Shown: positions 1-8,503, counted from the first letter of the stretch. The stretch: 61,961 nt of DNA from an uncultured Christensenella sp. (GCA_910577945.1 CAJTNI010000012.1:1-61961), one strand, 5' to 3'. Made by a program: numbers and translations. Notes: generated from the sequence alone by a model not told the origin.

Positions 1-2
1 CG

Positions 3-1010
3 CGAGCGCGCGAACGCGCGGGCGAGGACAAGGCGAAAGCGATTGTAACCGAGCGGCTGACCGCGGTCAAGGACGTGCTCGAAAACCTCGGCGACGCGGA
101 GGCGCAGCCCGTGGGGTTCGACGGCAAGGCGGAGAGCGCGATTGCCGCCGAGCTTAACCTGAGCGGCGTGGAATGCGCGGAGGCGTTTTGCACGCGGTCG
201 GGCGTGACGGCGGTCGTGCGCACGCGCTCGGCGACGCGCGAAAAGCTGGCGCGCGCGGTGTCGGTCTGTCAAAAGCGCGAGTATGCGGTGACGGCGCTCG
301 AAAAAACTCAGGCGGCGGGGTGGAGCGTGGCGACGCTCAAACGCAAGCCCGCATACGAGGCGGCGTACGCGCGCGCGGGCGTGGCGAAGGACGGCATAAG
401 CGGCGACAGTTACAGCTTTCAAAAAATAGGCGACAGGTTTCTCGTCGCGCTCGTGGACGGCATGGGCAGCGGCGCGCATGCGGGCGAAACCTCGGCGGCG
501 GCGGTCGAGCTTATAGAGTGCTTTTACAAAGCGGGGTTCGATTCTCAATCGGTGCTGTCGGGCGTGAACAGGTTTTTAAAGCTGCCCGCGACGGAGAGCT
601 ATTCGGCGGCGGACGTGGCGGTGTGCGACCTCGACGGCGGAACTGTGGATATTATAAAAATCGGCGCGCCGCCGTGCTATATCAAGACGGCGGACACCGT
701 GCTCAAAATCGAGGGCAGCTCGCTGCCTATCGGAGTGCTCGACGAAATGCGCCCGTACGTGACGGCTAAGCGCCTGTACCCCGGGCAAATGCTGATTATG
801 GTCACGGACGGCGTAAGCGACAGATTTTCGGGCGACGAGCTGCCCGAGTTCATAAACGGGCTGTCGGCGTTCAATCCCGAAAAGGTGGTCAACGCGGTAA
901 TAAACCGCGCGCTCGCGCTGAGCGGCGATTCGCCCAAGGACGACATGACGGCGATTGCGTTCCGTATTTTCGACGCGCCCAAAAAGAAATTTTTAATGCG
1001 CAATTTTTAG
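3..1010 (+). CDS. spoIIE: Stage II sporulation protein E, C-terminal part (5' truncated by window edge)
   Basis: This is the C-terminal PP2C phosphatase part of SpoIIE. The enzyme dephosphorylates the anti-anti-sigma factor SpoIIAA in the forespore and so activates sigma-F. The frame is open from base 3, so the real start and the N-terminal membrane segments lie outside the window. Visible PP2C/SpoIIE signatures are SGDSYSF, a metal-binding DGMGSG block, KIGAPPCYIK, LPIGVL, a VTDGVSD block and a final DDMTAIAF motif. The family is specific to endospore formers, so it is strong evidence that the host or its recent ancestors sporulate. It ends about 125 bases before mrnC, which has its own promoter. 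Confidence 0.95.
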   Translation, partial: RARERAGEDKAKAIVTERLTAVKDVLENLGDAEAQPVGFDGKAESAIAAELNLSGVECAEAFCTRSGVTAVVRTRSATREKLARAVSVCQKREYAVTALEKTQAAGWSVATLKRKPAYEAAYARAGVAKDGISGDSYSFQKIGDRFLVALVDGMGSGAHAGETSAAAVELIECFYKAGFDSQSVLSGVNRFLKLPATESYSAADVAVCDLDGGTVDIIKIGAPPCYIKTADTVLKIEGSSLPIGVLDEMRPYVTAKRLYPGQMLIMVTDGVSDRFSGDELPEFINGLSAFNPEKVVNAVINRALALSGDSPKDDMTAIAFRIFDAPKKKFLMRNF

Positions 1011-1100
1011 CGCGCAACGAATTGCGCGCGTCGCGCTTGGCTAGGCGATTGCGAATTGCGATTGCCGCTACTAATTATATCGCCGTGCGCTTTGTTTTTC

Positions 1101-1129
1101 TTGACTTATTCGCGCGTGGCGTTTATAAT
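1101..1129 (+). promoter_or_regulatory. Sigma-A promoter of mrnC
   Basis: TTGACT at 1101-1106 and a perfect TATAAT at 1124-1129 are separated by 17 bases. The predicted +1 is base 1136, which is the first base of an in-frame GTG. No Shine-Dalgarno sequence is present, so the transcript appears leaderless. Confidence 0.85.
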
Positions 1130-1135
1130 AGAAAC

Positions 1136-1528
1136 GTGGACAAAAACCGCGCACAAATGTTGCCGCCGAGTAGTTTGGCGTTTATAGGCGACGCCGTTTA
1201 CACGCTGTACATGCGGCGGCGCATAGTCGAGGGCACCGACCGTACCGTCGGCACTTTGCACGTATCGTGTTCGCGGCTCGTCAATGCGGGCGCGCAAGCG
1301 GCGGTGTTCGACGCGCTCGTCGCCGACGGCGCGTTTACCGACGAGGAGAGCGAAATCGCGCGGCGCGCAAAGAACGCGCACCTGCATTCGCGCGCCAAGT
1401 CCGCAACGTCGTCCGACTATCACAAGGCGACGGCGTTGGAAGCGGTTATCGGTTACGCCGAGCTAATCGGCGGCGGCCGCGTAACGGAGCTGCTCGCGCT
1501 GTGCGCAGAGCTGAGCGAGCGCGTTTGA
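1136..1528 (+). CDS. mrnC: Mini-ribonuclease III
   Basis: Mini-III is a dimeric RNase III-fold nuclease without a dsRNA-binding domain; it matures 23S rRNA ends. With the GTG at 1136 the protein has 130 residues, close to the usual family size. Conserved blocks are AFIGDAVY (catalytic Asp about residue 19), LHVSCSRLVNAGAQA, a RRAKNAH block and ATALEAVIGY (catalytic Glu about residue 102). The start was chosen because the consensus promoter at 1101-1129 places transcript +1 on this GTG; an ATG at 1157 is the alternative and would give 123 residues. The ORF can be extended to a TTG at 1022, but that would run through the promoter. The order mrnC-thyX-rlmB is conserved in many Firmicutes. Confidence 0.92.
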   Translation: MDKNRAQMLPPSSLAFIGDAVYTLYMRRRIVEGTDRTVGTLHVSCSRLVNAGAQAAVFDALVADGAFTDEESEIARRAKNAHLHSRAKSATSSDYHKATALEAVIGYAELIGGGRVTELLALCAELSERV

Positions 1529-1570
1529 CGCTACATATCAATCGAATAAATAACGGCAAGGATAAATCAT

Positions 1571-2317
1571 ATGCAGGTTACACCCCAAGTCAAGCTGATA
1601 CGCTACACCGCCGACCCCGAGGCGACGGTCGCGCTCGCCGCAAAGCTGTGTTATTCGGACAGAGAACTGCCCGACCTCACGGACAACATAATGGAGAGCG
1701 ACAATTCCACGTTCATTTCGCGGCTTACCGAAATGGGGCATTTGTCGCCTATCGAGCACGCGTCCTTCACGTTCTCGATTGAGGGCGTGTCGCGCGCGTT
1801 GTTGGCGCAGATAACCCGTCATCGCATAGCGTCGTTCTCGGTGCGCTCGCAGCGCTACGTGTCCGAGGATTCGTTCAATTACGTAGTGCCGCCCGCAATC
1901 GAGGAGCTTGGCGCGCCGTCCGTCGCGCGGTACAAGGGACAAATGGATACCATAATGGATTGGTACCGCGATTGGCAGAACGCGCTCGGCAGGGGCGAAC
2001 GCTCCAACGAGGACGCGCGGTTTATCTTGCCCAACGCGTGCGAGACCAAAATGATAGTCACCATGAACGCGCGCGAGCTTATGCACTTTTTCGAGCTGCG
2101 CTGCTGCAATCGCGCGCAGTGGGAAATCCGCGGCGTGGCGTGGCAAATGTTCGGCGAGGTCGCCAAGGTCGCGCCCAACCTGTTCCGCGACTGCGGACCG
2201 GGCTGCTTGCGCGGCGCGTGCCCCGAGGGCAAAAAGTCTTGCGGCAAGGCGGCTGAGGTCAAGGCGAAGCGCGCCGAAATTTTCGCGGCGGCGGACACCG
2301 ACGCAAAGCGCAAATAG
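1571..2317 (+). CDS. thyX: FAD-dependent thymidylate synthase
   Basis: ThyX makes dTMP from dUMP using methylene-tetrahydrofolate, NADPH and FAD as an alternative to ThyA. The protein has 248 residues. The ThyX signature RHRIASFSVRS is at about residues 83-93 and is followed by QRY. The block MGHLSPIEHASFTF at about residues 55-68 is also typical. The C-terminus carries CGPGCLRGACPEGKKSCG, a cysteine-rich tail seen in some clostridial ThyX proteins. It lies 42 bases after mrnC and about 20 bases before rlmB, so the three are probably co-transcribed. The ATG follows an AAGGA-type ribosome-binding site. Confidence 0.96.
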   Translation: MQVTPQVKLIRYTADPEATVALAAKLCYSDRELPDLTDNIMESDNSTFISRLTEMGHLSPIEHASFTFSIEGVSRALLAQITRHRIASFSVRSQRYVSEDSFNYVVPPAIEELGAPSVARYKGQMDTIMDWYRDWQNALGRGERSNEDARFILPNACETKMIVTMNARELMHFFELRCCNRAQWEIRGVAWQMFGEVAKVAPNLFRDCGPGCLRGACPEGKKSCGKAAEVKAKRAEIFAAADTDAKRK

Positions 2318-2337
2318 CTTACGCGAGGAAACGCAGT

Positions 2338-3075
2338 ATAAAGATTTTCGGCAAAAACGCCGTTTTGGAACGGCTTAAACGCGGCGGCGGCTTTAATCGC
2401 ATAGAGCTTATAAGCGGCGCGGCGCACGACGGGCGCGTGGACGAGATAATCGGGCTTGCGCGCGGCGCGGGCGTGCCCGTCAAGTTTTGCGACCGCAAGG
2501 CGCTCGACCGCGCCGCCGAGGGCGCGCGGCATCAGGGCTGTATCGGATATGCGACCGATTTCGAGTATTGCGATATCGACGGCGTGCTGAGCGTTGCCGA
2601 GGCGCGCGGCGAAAAGCCGTTCATAGTGATAGCCGACGGCATAGAGGACCCGCACAATCTCGGCAGCATACTGCGCTCGTGCGAGTGCGGCGGCGCGCAC
2701 GGCGTCGTAATCGGCAAGAACCGCGGAGTACCCGTAAACGACACCGTAGTCAAGGTGGCGGAGGGCGCGGCGGAATACGTCAAGGTCGCGAGAGTAACCA
2801 ACATAAACGACGCGGTGCGCGAGCTGAAAGCGCGCGGCGTATGGGTTTACGCGCTCGACGTGGGCGGCGAGGATATTTACAAATCGGATTTGACGGGCGC
2901 GGTCGCGCTCGTGGTCGGCGCGGAGGGCAAAGGCGTGTCGCGGCTCACCAAGGAGCTTTGCGACGGCGTGCTGTCGTTGCCCATGCGCGGCAAGATAAAT
3001 TCGCTCAACGCGTCGGTGGCGGCGGCGCTCGGTATCTACCGCAAGCTGTGCTGCGACGGGTACGGCAAACAATAG
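2338..3075 (+). CDS. rlmB: 23S rRNA 2'-O-ribose methyltransferase, TrmH/SpoU family
   Basis: This SPOUT methyltransferase of the RlmB type modifies a G in 23S rRNA. The N-terminal substrate-binding domain begins with KIFGKNAVLERLKR, and the C-terminal knot domain has DGIEDPHNLGSILRSCE, LVVGAEGKGVSRL and LSLPMRGKINSLNASVA. The start is odd. No ATG, GTG or TTG is in frame from the upstream stop (2254-2256) until TTG at 2365, which would remove the conserved FGKNAV motif. An ATA at 2338 lies 7 bases after GAGGAA (2325-2330), so AUA is the best-supported start and gives 245 residues. The gene sits 20 bases after thyX in an apparent operon. Confidence 0.9.
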   Translation: MKIFGKNAVLERLKRGGGFNRIELISGAAHDGRVDEIIGLARGAGVPVKFCDRKALDRAAEGARHQGCIGYATDFEYCDIDGVLSVAEARGEKPFIVIADGIEDPHNLGSILRSCECGGAHGVVIGKNRGVPVNDTVVKVAEGAAEYVKVARVTNINDAVRELKARGVWVYALDVGGEDIYKSDLTGAVALVVGAEGKGVSRLTKELCDGVLSLPMRGKINSLNASVAAALGIYRKLCCDGYGKQ

Positions 3076-3144
3076 CCGCGCGGCAAATACAAATATTTTA
3101 GGCAAAAAAAACAAATTATAGTGACGGGAGGAATAGTCACAGTC

Positions 3145-3897
3145 ATGAGAAAACCTATTATTGCGGGAAATTGGAAAATGAACAAGACGGCGGCGGAATG
3201 CCGCGCGCTCATTACGGAGCTGCTTCCCAAGGTGGCGAACGCCAAGTGCGACGTGGTCGTGTGCGTGCCGTTTACCGATATCGCGCTTGCCGCCGAGCTC
3301 ACCGCCGGCTCGAACGTGGTGGTCGGCGCGCAAAACGTGGCGTGGGCGGATAGCGGCGCGTTCACGGGCGAAATAAGCGCGGACATGCTCAAAGAGGCGG
3401 GCGCGACCTACGTTATTTTGGGTCACAGCGAACGCCGTCAGTATTTCGGCGAGACCGACGCGTCGGTCAACAAGCGGCTCGTGCAGGCGCTCAAAAACGA
3501 CTTAAAGCCCATCGTTTGCGTGGGTGAGCTGCTCGCCGAGCGCGAGGGCGGCAAGACCGAAGAGGTGTGCAAGCGTCAGGTCGAGGGCGCGTTCGACGGC
3601 ATTTCCGCGGCGGACGCGGCAAAGACGGTCATCGCGTACGAGCCCGTTTGGGCAATCGGCACGGGCAAGACCGCGACCGACGAGCAAGCCGACGAGACTA
3701 TCGGGTACATTCGTTCGGTGGTCAAGGCGCTTTACGGCGACGCGGTCGCGGACGGCATGCGCATTCAGTACGGCGGCAGCATGAACGCCAAGAACGTGGC
3801 GGGGCTTATGGCGAAGCCGCAAATCGACGGCGGGCTTATCGGCGGCGCGAGCTTGAAGGCAGAGGATTTTTCGATTATCGTAAATACCGCCAAATAA
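3145..3897 (+). CDS. tpiA: Triosephosphate isomerase
   Basis: TpiA interconverts dihydroxyacetone phosphate and glyceraldehyde-3-phosphate in glycolysis. The protein of 250 residues starts MRKPIIAGNWKMNKT with the substrate Asn and Lys. It has the catalytic His in ILGHSERRQYF, the catalytic Glu in AYEPVWAIGTGKTA (flexible loop) and the phosphate-binding YGGSM and LIGGASL blocks. An in-frame GTG lies upstream at 3121, but ATG 3145 gives the family N-terminus and has GGGAGG at 3126-3131. It is followed by gpmI, another glycolytic gene. Confidence 0.97.
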   Translation: MRKPIIAGNWKMNKTAAECRALITELLPKVANAKCDVVVCVPFTDIALAAELTAGSNVVVGAQNVAWADSGAFTGEISADMLKEAGATYVILGHSERRQYFGETDASVNKRLVQALKNDLKPIVCVGELLAEREGGKTEEVCKRQVEGAFDGISAADAAKTVIAYEPVWAIGTGKTATDEQADETIGYIRSVVKALYGDAVADGMRIQYGGSMNAKNVAGLMAKPQIDGGLIGGASLKAEDFSIIVNTAK

Positions 3898-4018
3898 TTC
3901 GGCGCAATCGCAAATATATTAGTACCAAAGAATTTCGGAAGACCGCGCGTCGCCGCGTCCGTCGCTTGGACGGCGCGCGGCGGCGGACGGGCTTGTGACA
4001 GGGAGGTCACGTATACTT

Positions 4019-5536
4019 ATGAACGCACTCATCATTCTCGACGGGTTCGGATACAATCCCGACAAATACGGCAACGCAATCGACAAGGCGAAAACCCCGT
4101 TTTTCGATTCGCTCATGGCAAAGTACCCGCACACGCTCATCAACGCGTCGGGCTATTCCGTCGGATTGCCCGAGGGACAAATGGGCAACAGCGAGGTCGG
4201 ACATCTCAATCTCGGCGCGGGACGCGTGGTGTATCAGGATATTACCACCATCGACGACGCTATCAAGAACGGAACGTTCGACGACAACGCCGCGTTCGCC
4301 AAGGCGATTGACAACGTAATTAAGAACGGTTCGACGCTGCACTTGGTCGGGCTTTTGAGCAACGGCGGCGTGCACAGCATGAACACGCATTTGTACGCGC
4401 TTCTCGCGCTTGCCAAGCGTCGCGGCGTAAAGGACGTGCGCGTGCATTGCATAACCGACGGCAGAGACGTGCCGCCCGATTCGGGCAGAGCGTTTATACG
4501 CGAGCTGTGCGGCAAAATCGACGAGCTGGGCGTAGGCAAAATCGCAACCGTCGTCGGCAGATATTACTATATGGATAGAGACAACCGCTGGGAGCGCGTC
4601 GCGCGCGGATACAACGCGGTGTACGCAGCCGTCGGCAAGCGTTTCAGCTCCGCCGACTCGGCGATTGCGGCGAGCTACGCGGCGGGTACGATGGACGAAT
4701 TTGTCGAGCCCGCGGTCATCGGCGATTACGCAGGCGTAAATGCTGGCGACTCGATTATATTCTATAATTTCCGCGCCGACCGCGCGCGCCAAATCTCCCG
4801 CGCGATTACCGAGCCCGATTTCGATTGCTTCGAGCGCGTCGGCGGATTCAAGCCCGTGACGTACGTGGGCATGACGCAGTACGACGTAACGCTCAAAAAC
4901 ATAGAAACGGCGTTCCCGCCGCGTCACCTCAAAAACACTCTCGGCGAATATCTCGCGAGCAAGGGCTTGACTCAGGCGCGCGTCGCCGAAACGGAAAAGT
5001 ACGCGCACGTCACGTTCTTCTTTAACGGCGGCGTGGAAAAGCCCAACGACGGCGAAACGCGCGTGCTCGTCGCAAGCCCCAAGGTCGCGACGTACGACTT
5101 GCAGCCCGAAATGAGCGCGTACGAGGTCGCCGACAAAGCGGTCGAGCAGGTAAACGGCGGCAAGGACGTTTTGATACTCAATTTCGCGAATTGCGACATG
5201 GTCGGGCATACGGGCGTGCTCAACGCCGCGGTCAAAGCGGTCGAGGCGGTGGACGAATGCCTGAAAAAGGTGGTCGAGGCGGTTTGGGCGAGCGGCGGCA
5301 CGGCGATAGTCACCGCCGACCACGGCAACGCCGAGGTCATGCAGTTCGAGGGCGGTTCGCCCTGCACCTCGCACACGACCAATCTTGTGCCGCTTGTGGT
5401 GGCGGGCGACAAGTATCTCGGCAAATCGCTCAAATCGGGCAAGGCGCTGTGCGACGTCGCGCCCACGCTGCTCGATATCATGGGCGTTAAAAAGCCCGAG
5501 GAAATGACGGGCGAAAGCATTATAGAAAACGCGTAA
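4019..5536 (+). CDS. gpmI: 2,3-bisphosphoglycerate-independent phosphoglycerate mutase
   Basis: GpmI converts 3-phosphoglycerate to 2-phosphoglycerate through a phosphoserine, using two manganese ions. The 505-residue protein has the family length. Visible motifs are LIILDGFGYN near the N-terminus, QMGNSEVGHLNLGAGR with the nucleophilic Ser, HCITDGRDVPP, GRYYYMDRDNRW, FYNFRADRARQ, FANCDMVGHTG and TADHGNAE. ATG 4019 is preceded by GGGAGG at 4001-4006. It is 121 bases after tpiA, so the two may share a transcript. A strong terminator follows. Confidence 0.97.
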   Translation: MNALIILDGFGYNPDKYGNAIDKAKTPFFDSLMAKYPHTLINASGYSVGLPEGQMGNSEVGHLNLGAGRVVYQDITTIDDAIKNGTFDDNAAFAKAIDNVIKNGSTLHLVGLLSNGGVHSMNTHLYALLALAKRRGVKDVRVHCITDGRDVPPDSGRAFIRELCGKIDELGVGKIATVVGRYYYMDRDNRWERVARGYNAVYAAVGKRFSSADSAIAASYAAGTMDEFVEPAVIGDYAGVNAGDSIIFYNFRADRARQISRAITEPDFDCFERVGGFKPVTYVGMTQYDVTLKNIETAFPPRHLKNTLGEYLASKGLTQARVAETEKYAHVTFFFNGGVEKPNDGETRVLVASPKVATYDLQPEMSAYEVADKAVEQVNGGKDVLILNFANCDMVGHTGVLNAAVKAVEAVDECLKKVVEAVWASGGTAIVTADHGNAEVMQFEGGSPCTSHTTNLVPLVVAGDKYLGKSLKSGKALCDVAPTLLDIMGVKKPEEMTGESIIENA

Positions 5537-5558
5537 CCCGTGATATGAATTTCAATCG

Positions 5559-5602
5559 ACGACCTTGCCGACGTATCGTAAATCGGCAAGGTCGTTTATA
5601 TT
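5559..5602 (+). terminator. Intrinsic terminator after gpmI
   Basis: A 13-bp perfect stem (5559-5571 with 5583-5595) and an 11-base loop are followed by a T/A-rich run. It closes the spoIIE-to-gpmI gene block. Confidence 0.85.
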
Positions 5603-5678
5603 TTAATTGTATTTAATAGAATGCGTCAGAAATAATACCGCAGCAAAGCGCCGCGCGATATAATCAATAACTTTGCTT

Positions 5679-6035
5679 TTAGGAAAGCTTGGTTCGCAGC
5701 TCGTTGGCGAGGTAGGCGATAACGAGCGAGCTGTGGACGTCGTTCTGCGGGATTTTTACGCCGACGATAGCGGAGAGTGCGGAGCGAATGTCGAAGGCTT
5801 GCGCAATGGCGTAGGAGATTTCGCGCATGACGGTCTTTTGCTTGACGCCGATATCGTCGCCTATGCGTTTGTAAATATTGCAAAAGCCGACGCGCGGGTT
5901 GAGCACGGAAAAGACGATGGCGTCAACGAGACAGTCGAAGCCGCGAAGGTCGGCGCGCACGCCGCACTTTACGACGAGGGAAACGGCGTCGCGGCGGAGC
6001 GCGACGAGGTCGTGCGAGGGAATGGGATTGGTCAT
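5679..6035 (-). CDS. Stand-alone Spo0A C-terminal (effector) domain protein
   Basis: This 118-residue protein aligns along its length with the DNA-binding effector domain of the sporulation master regulator Spo0A. Matching blocks are CGVRADLRGFDCLVDAI (Spo0A: GVPAHIKGYxYLREAI), IYKRIGDDIGVKQKTVMREI followed by SYAIAQAF (recognition helix region) and VHSSLVIAYLANELR (Spo0A: TNSEFIAMxADKLR). There is no receiver domain, so it cannot be controlled by the phosphorelay like Spo0A. ATG 6035 is preceded by a GAGG site, and a promoter lies at 6071-6099. The recognition-helix residues differ from Spo0A, so a different target site is likely. Its function is unknown; it may be a paralogue acting beside a full-length Spo0A. 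Confidence 0.8.
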   Translation of the reverse strand: MTNPIPSHDLVALRRDAVSLVVKCGVRADLRGFDCLVDAIVFSVLNPRVGFCNIYKRIGDDIGVKQKTVMREISYAIAQAFDIRSALSAIVGVKIPQNDVHSSLVIAYLANELRTKLS

Positions 6036-6070
6036 AATCAAAAAACCTCGAAAAGAGAATGAATATAAAA

Positions 6071-6099
6071 AGTTTAGCCGAAAAAACGACGGCAATCAA
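6071..6099 (-). promoter_or_regulatory. Promoter of the Spo0A-like gene
   Basis: Reading the minus strand, TTGATT (6099-6094) and TAAACT (6076-6071) are 17 bases apart. A leader of about 30 bases with a GAGG site follows before ATG 6035. Confidence 0.7.
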
Positions 6100-6260
6100 C
6101 AAAAACCGCATATAGCTTTTATCGCAAAAATTATATTTTTGTAGTTAAATGTGGCTCGGGTGAAATATGAGTAAGCGCGCGTCCGTACAGGCATGCAATC
6201 GGCGGAAATCGGGCAAAATAAAAGACGCGGCGCAATCGCGGCGCGCGTGCCGTCAATCGG

Positions 6261-6289
6261 TTGACATAAGGCGCGATAAAGGCTATAAT
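6261..6289 (+). promoter_or_regulatory. Sigma-A promoter of the flavodiiron protein gene
   Basis: A perfect TTGACA (6261-6266) and a perfect TATAAT (6284-6289) with a 17-base spacer. The predicted leader is about 50 bases and carries GGAGGT at 6334-6339. High basal expression is expected. Confidence 0.9.
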
Positions 6290-6344
6290 GGTGTGCGGCA
6301 GTCGGACAGGCTCGGCTTGTCGCAATCGCAAATGGAGGTAACTC

Positions 6345-7493
6345 ATGACGAAATCCAAAGTAATCAACGTAGGCGTAAACGACCGTAAGGTCGATTTGTT
6401 CGAGGGCTTGTACGTCGTTCCCAACGGCGTGGCGTACAACTCGTATATTATCGCGGACGAAAAGACCGCGGTGCTCGACACCGTGGATGCGAACTTTTCC
6501 GACGAATGGCTGAATAACGTAGCGCGCGCGCTCGGCGGCAAAAAGCCCGATTATCTGGTAGTGCTGCACGTCGAGCCCGACCATGCGGCGAGCGTGTTCG
6601 AGTTTGTCAAAAAGTACCCCGACGCGACCGTCGTGGGCAACGCCAAAACGTTCGTTATGCTCGAACAGTTTTTCGATTGCAAATTCGAAAACCGCCTTGT
6701 CGTCGCCGAGGGCGATACGCTGTCGCTCGGCGAGCATTCGCTCACGTTTGTTTTCGCGCCGATGGTGCATTGGCCCGAAGTCATGGTCGCGTACGACGCG
6801 TTCGAGAAATGCTTGTACTCCGCCGACGCGTTCGGCAAGTTCGGCGCGCTCGACTGCGACGAGCCGTGGATTGACGAGGCGCGGCGCTATTATATAGGCA
6901 TCGTGGGCAAGTACGGCGCGCAGGTAACGGCGCTGTTCAAAAAGCTCGACGGGCATCCGCTCGATATAATCAGACCGCTGCACGGTCCCGTGCTCACCGA
7001 AAACCTCTCGTACTATCTCGACGCATACACGAAATGGGCGACCTACACGCCCGAAGCGCACGGCGTGCTCGTGGCGTACTCGTCCATTTACGGGCATACC
7101 AAGGCGGCGGCGGAGCTCATGGCGGCGGAGCTGAGAGCCAACGGCGAAAAGGACGTAACAGTGCGCGACCTTGCGCGCGACGATTTCTACGTTTGCGTCG
7201 CCGAGGCGTTCAAGTACGACAGGCTCGTGATTGCGTCGGTCACGTACAACGGCGAGGCGTTCCCCGCGACGCGCGCGTTCGTCGATGCGCTCGTCGAGCG
7301 CAATTATCAAAATCGCACGCTCGCTATTATAGAAAACGGGAGCTGGGCGGCAATGGCGGCAAAGGCGATTACGCAAAAGCTCGAAAAGAGCAAGAATTTA
7401 AATATCGCGGGCACGGCAAAGGTCAAGTCGGCGTTAAACGCCGAGAGCAAGGCGGAAATCGCGCAGCTTGCAAAAACGCTCGCCGCGCTTTGA
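6345..7493 (+). CDS. Class A flavodiiron protein (FprA-type oxygen/NO reductase)
   Basis: Flavodiiron proteins reduce O2 to water or NO to N2O in anaerobes, usually fed by rubredoxin. The 382-residue protein has an N-terminal metallo-beta-lactamase-like domain with the diiron ligands in LHVEPDHAAS, MVHWPEVM, SADAFGKFG and RPLHGPVL. A C-terminal flavodoxin domain begins at about residue 240 with the FMN-binding loop AYSSIYGHTKAAA. No rubredoxin or flavin reductase domain is attached, so it is class A. The gene stands alone between its own promoter and a terminator. It probably protects the anaerobic host from oxygen or nitrosative stress. Confidence 0.95.
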   Translation: MTKSKVINVGVNDRKVDLFEGLYVVPNGVAYNSYIIADEKTAVLDTVDANFSDEWLNNVARALGGKKPDYLVVLHVEPDHAASVFEFVKKYPDATVVGNAKTFVMLEQFFDCKFENRLVVAEGDTLSLGEHSLTFVFAPMVHWPEVMVAYDAFEKCLYSADAFGKFGALDCDEPWIDEARRYYIGIVGKYGAQVTALFKKLDGHPLDIIRPLHGPVLTENLSYYLDAYTKWATYTPEAHGVLVAYSSIYGHTKAAAELMAAELRANGEKDVTVRDLARDDFYVCVAEAFKYDRLVIASVTYNGEAFPATRAFVDALVERNYQNRTLAIIENGSWAAMAAKAITQKLEKSKNLNIAGTAKVKSALNAESKAEIAQLAKTLAAL

Positions 7494-7511
7494 TAAACGA
7501 GTAAAAAACAA

Positions 7512-7533
7512 AACGGGCGGTCTGCCCGTTTTT
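7512..7533. terminator. Terminator between flavodiiron and AraC genes
   Basis: A 7-bp stem AACGGGC/GCCCGTT with a 5-base loop is followed by TTT on the plus strand and by an A/T-rich run on the other side. It sits between convergent genes and could serve both. Confidence 0.75.
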
Positions 7534-7548
7534 GCTTGCGGAATTATA

Positions 7549-8418
7549 TTATGTAGATTGCTTTTTGCGAGCGGCGGCGCGGTACTCGGACGGAGTAAGC
7601 CCGTACTTGGCGCGTACTGCGCGGGCGAAGTACGATGGATTGTCGAAGCCCGCGTCGAGCGCCACGTCGAGAATTTTCTTGTCGGTGTCGGCGAGCATGC
7701 TTGCCGCCGCCTCGACGCGATATTCGATTAGGTATTCGGCAAAGCTCTTGCCCGTGTACGCTTTAAACAGCTTCATAAAATGGCTGGGCGAGTACCCGCA
7801 GCTTTCGGCGGCGTCGGTAACGGTCAGCTTTTCGCCGTATCGCTCGCACACAAGCCGCAGCGCGGGCATGAGCGCGGCGCGCGACGGCGCGGCTTGCTCG
7901 CAGGCGGCTTCGGCATGGCGCGTTATGCAGGACATAATCGCGAAAAGCTCCGACTTAATCATAAGCTCGTCGTCGCCCGCGTGGCGGTTTTGCACGAGAT
8001 AGTCGAGGTGCGGGCGCAGCGCGGCGTTTAGCGCGCTGCCGTTCGGCACGTATGCGGGCGGACGCTTTTCCCGCGCGGAAAACGGCGCTATGTACTTGCG
8101 ATAGCACGGGTCGGCGGCGGAAACGCCGAGAATGGACGGGTCGAACAGCACGTTGAAATACCGCATTGCGCGGTCGCCGTCCTGCTCGATTGCGTGCGCC
8201 GTTTCGGGCGGAACGATAAATATATCGCCGCGCTCGGCAGCGTATCGGCAAGCGTCCACGCACACCGTGCCGCCGCCGTTCTCTATGTATATCAGCTCCG
8301 CCGCCGCGTGGAGGTGCGGCGGGTACGCCCGCAAAAACTCGGGTATATCCACCTTGTAAACGGTGTACGGAAACGTGAGCGTGCCGTGCGTCTTTGTCTC
8401 GTTGAAAGCCGATTGCAT
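7549..8418 (-). CDS. AraC-family transcriptional regulator with cupin sensor domain
   Basis: A 289-residue regulator. The N-terminal part (about 1-150) looks like an AraC-type cupin sensor domain, with PPHLHAAAELIYIENGGG and GDIFIVPPETAHAI. The C-terminal AraC double helix-turn-helix (about 190-285) contains LTVTDAAESCGYSPSHFMKL and DVALDAGFDNPSYFARAVRA. Such proteins usually sense sugars or other small molecules. The ATG has a GAGGCGAT ribosome-binding site and a promoter at 8473-8501. It is divergent from the kinase-like gene, 85 bases away, which is a possible target. The effector is unknown. Confidence 0.93.
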   Translation of the reverse strand: MQSAFNETKTHGTLTFPYTVYKVDIPEFLRAYPPHLHAAAELIYIENGGGTVCVDACRYAAERGDIFIVPPETAHAIEQDGDRAMRYFNVLFDPSILGVSAADPCYRKYIAPFSAREKRPPAYVPNGSALNAALRPHLDYLVQNRHAGDDELMIKSELFAIMSCITRHAEAACEQAAPSRAALMPALRLVCERYGEKLTVTDAAESCGYSPSHFMKLFKAYTGKSFAEYLIEYRVEAAASMLADTDKKILDVALDAGFDNPSYFARAVRAKYGLTPSEYRAAARKKQST

Positions 8419-8472
8419 ATCGCCTCGCTATTCGATAGTTTTATGCTAACGTTATACGAGCATTGTACGAGA

Positions 8473-8501
8473 ATTATACAACAAATTATTGTAAAATTCA
8501 A
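8473..8501 (-). promoter_or_regulatory. Promoter of the AraC-family gene
   Basis: On the minus strand TTGAAT (8501-8496) is followed after 17 bases by TATAAT (8478-8473). It overlaps the putative -10 element of the divergent gene at 8504. Confidence 0.65.
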
Positions 8502-8503
8502 GC

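Larger units (their letters stand above)
6036..6344. other. Divergent intergenic region without a gene
   Basis: This 309-base gap separates the Spo0A-like gene (minus) from the flavodiiron gene (plus). It holds one promoter for each direction. I see no convincing ORF, hairpin terminator or known riboswitch in the remaining sequence; about 6100-6160 is AT-rich. Confidence 0.7.

Noticed and set aside
1022..1135. N-terminal extension of mrnC to TTG 1022
   Set aside because: It would run through a consensus promoter and add a segment with no family counterpart.
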